Shown here one piece after another: positions 6,233 through 6,925 of a stretch of 6,925 bases of DNA (positions are counted from its first letter, which is position 1; each line of letters begins with the position of its first letter). The stretch covers positions 1 to 6,925 of the forward strand of contig JAIWOJ010000114.1 of NCBI GenBank assembly GCA_020216965.1, read 5' to 3'. The notes beneath the pieces are model-generated. The model had not been told where the DNA came from. It saw only the letters and a program-made list of their open reading frames with translations, and did no database searches. The position numbers were made by a program, and so were the translations under genes. Source of the DNA: Prosthecobacter sp. GTDB lineage: Bacteria; Verrucomicrobiota; Verrucomicrobiia; Verrucomicrobiales; Verrucomicrobiaceae.

Positions 6233-6579
6233 ACCACGATCATCCCGTTCTTCAGGAGTGCTACGAAGCCAAAGCCAAGCTGAGCCAGGAGCTTGGCCCC
6301 CAAGTGCATCTCTTCTGCCGCAATATTCGCTTGCTTGAAGCTGAGTCCAAAAAGCGAGGCATCCGCTTTGTAGATTTATCGCAGAAAGAATCCAGCACCT
6401 ACGCCAAGCGCATGAACTCCGGGCCGCTCCCCAAGAGCTACTGGAAGCGCAAGCCCATCCAAGAATCCTGGGACCCCATCGCCGACGAGATCAAAGCCAT
6501 CGCCGCCAAGAAGCGCACTTGCCAAGCCCCGCCGCACCCTAGCTCACGTCTGAGCCAAATCATAAGTCATAAATCTTAA
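6229..6579 (+). CDS. Small partner protein of the PIN gene, putative antitoxin
   Basis: This 116-residue protein starts at ATG 6229, whose ATGA overlaps the PIN stop; a longer reading from 6160 would run inside the PIN gene in another frame and is not favoured. The first 55 residues or so look like small charged helical proteins that accompany this PIN subfamily: an acidic N-terminal helix (VLQECYEAKAKLSQELG) and then a basic helix ending in KKRGIRFVDLS. The next part (YWKRKPIQESWDPIADEIKAIAAKKR) is basic and has no recognised motif. The last six residues (IISHKS) and the TAA stop lie in the AT-rich heptad repeat at 6560-6587, so the present C-terminus may be a late extension. The antitoxin role is inferred from position and resemblance; no classical DNA-binding domain is evident. 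Confidence 0.6.
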   Translation: MNHDHPVLQECYEAKAKLSQELGPQVHLFCRNIRLLEAESKKRGIRFVDLSQKESSTYAKRMNSGPLPKSYWKRKPIQESWDPIADEIKAIAAKKRTCQAPPHPSSRLSQIISHKS

Positions 6580-6587
6580 ATCATAAA
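6560..6587 (+). repeat. Four-unit AT-rich heptad repeat before sufB
   Basis: Four consecutive 7-bp units, in order TCATAAG, TCATAAA, TCTTAAA and TCATAAA, run without gaps. The third unit holds the stop codon of the antitoxin-like gene (TAA 6577-6579). The block ends 5 bp before the sufB ATG at 6593, so it occupies the position of the sufB 5' leader. The units are imperfect copies (one G/A change and one A/T change). It may be an intergenic tandem repeat, a protein-binding array or an AT-rich promoter; nothing in the sequence decides this. Confidence 0.75.
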
Positions 6588-6592
6588 TTCCC

Positions 6593-6925
6593 ATGGTCAT
6601 CGCCCCCGATTCCCCCGTTGAAACCGAAGTGCCCGACATCTCCGACATCCGTGTCGATAGCGTCGGCGACTTCACCTTTCCGGAGCGCAACAAATACGAC
6701 TCCGGCTTCGGTATCACCGAAAAGACCATCGACTACATCGCCGATGTGAAAGGCGATCCCGATTGGATCCGCGAGTTCCGTCACAAGGCGCTCAAGGTCT
6801 TCCAGGAAAAGCCCATGCCCACGCATTGGGCCACGAAGGACCTCGAAAACATCAAGTTCGACGAATTCCGCTACTACCTCAGCGACGGCCAGAAGCCGAA
6901 ACGCTCCTGGGACGAGGTGCCGGAG
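6593..6925 (+). CDS. sufB: SufB, Fe-S cluster scaffold protein, N-terminal part, truncated at the window end
   Basis: The frame opens at ATG 6593 and stays open to the last base, giving 111 residues of a protein usually about 470-490 long. SufB is the scaffold subunit of the SufBCD complex on which clusters are assembled from SufS/SufE (or SufU)-derived sulfur. The recognisable N-terminal pattern is [17 protein letters not shown] (residues 39-55) followed by [25 protein letters not shown] (56-80) and the FDEFRYY segment (89-95); SufB relatives share the arrangement of G-[IL]-[ST]-E-x-[TV], W-[MI]-x-[ED]-F-R-x-KA and a tyrosine pair. The C-terminal beta-helix with its active cysteines is outside the window. 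There is no Shine-Dalgarno; the leader is the AT heptad repeat. It would normally adjoin sufC, but three accessory genes lie between. No stop codon, hence partial. Confidence 0.93.
   Translation, partial: MVIAPDSPVETEVPDISDIRVDSVGDFTFPERNKYDSGFGITEKTIDYIADVKGDPDWIREFRHKALKVFQEKPMPTHWATKDLENIKFDEFRYYLSDGQKPKRSWDEVPE

Noticed and set aside
1..6925. CRISPR arrays, insertion sequences, tRNA or rRNA genes
   Set aside because: No spaced direct repeats, transposase, terminal inverted repeats or structured RNA were found on either strand.

Overview
The window looks like a chromosomal piece from a GC-rich bacterium of the Verrucomicrobia/Planctomycetes kind; Verrucomicrobia is the better guess. The reasons are a FlexS-type arylsulfatase A-like sulfatase, a NosR-like flavoprotein with two FMN domains, a Fur/PerR-type regulator directly upstream of sufC, a PIN-toxin pair of a type I associate with these phyla, and start codons that mostly lack Shine-Dalgarno sequences. 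The taxonomic call is inference from protein resemblance; no rRNA or marker gene is present.

Layout. (1) 2-829 (+): C-terminal half of a sulfatase, cut by the window edge. (2) 830-1082: intergenic, no convincing element. (3) 1083-2762 (+): membrane electron-transfer protein with two extracytoplasmic FMN-binding domains and a NosR-like polytopic core with CxxxC motifs. (4) 2769-3698 (-): sugar-1-phosphate nucleotidyltransferase, convergent with the previous gene across only 6 bp. (5) 3699-3923: AT-rich divergent control region holding a five-hexamer array built like a Fur box, directly before the start of (6) 3924-4376 (+), a Fur/PerR-family metalloregulator. (7) 4416-5174 (+): sufC, ATPase of the SUF Fe-S cluster assembly complex. 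(8) 5189-6579: AT-richer insertion-like stretch with a lipoprotein gene of unknown function, a possible terminator, a VapC-like PIN protein gene and an overlapping small partner gene. (9) 6593-6925 (+): start of sufB, preceded by a heptad AT repeat and cut by the window edge.

How the genes fit together. SufC and SufB belong to the same SufBCD scaffold, and the regulator beside them would be a natural iron or peroxide sensor controlling Fe-S assembly. It keeps four of the five PerR-type sensing ligands but has Cys where PerR has Asp85, and its probable autoregulatory operator overlaps a -10-like hexamer. The most noteworthy points are this altered sensor with its hexamer operator, and the separation of sufC from sufB by about 1.4 kb of accessory genes including a toxin-antitoxin-like pair. 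The sulfatase, the flavoprotein and the nucleotidyltransferase have no evident link to the suf locus.
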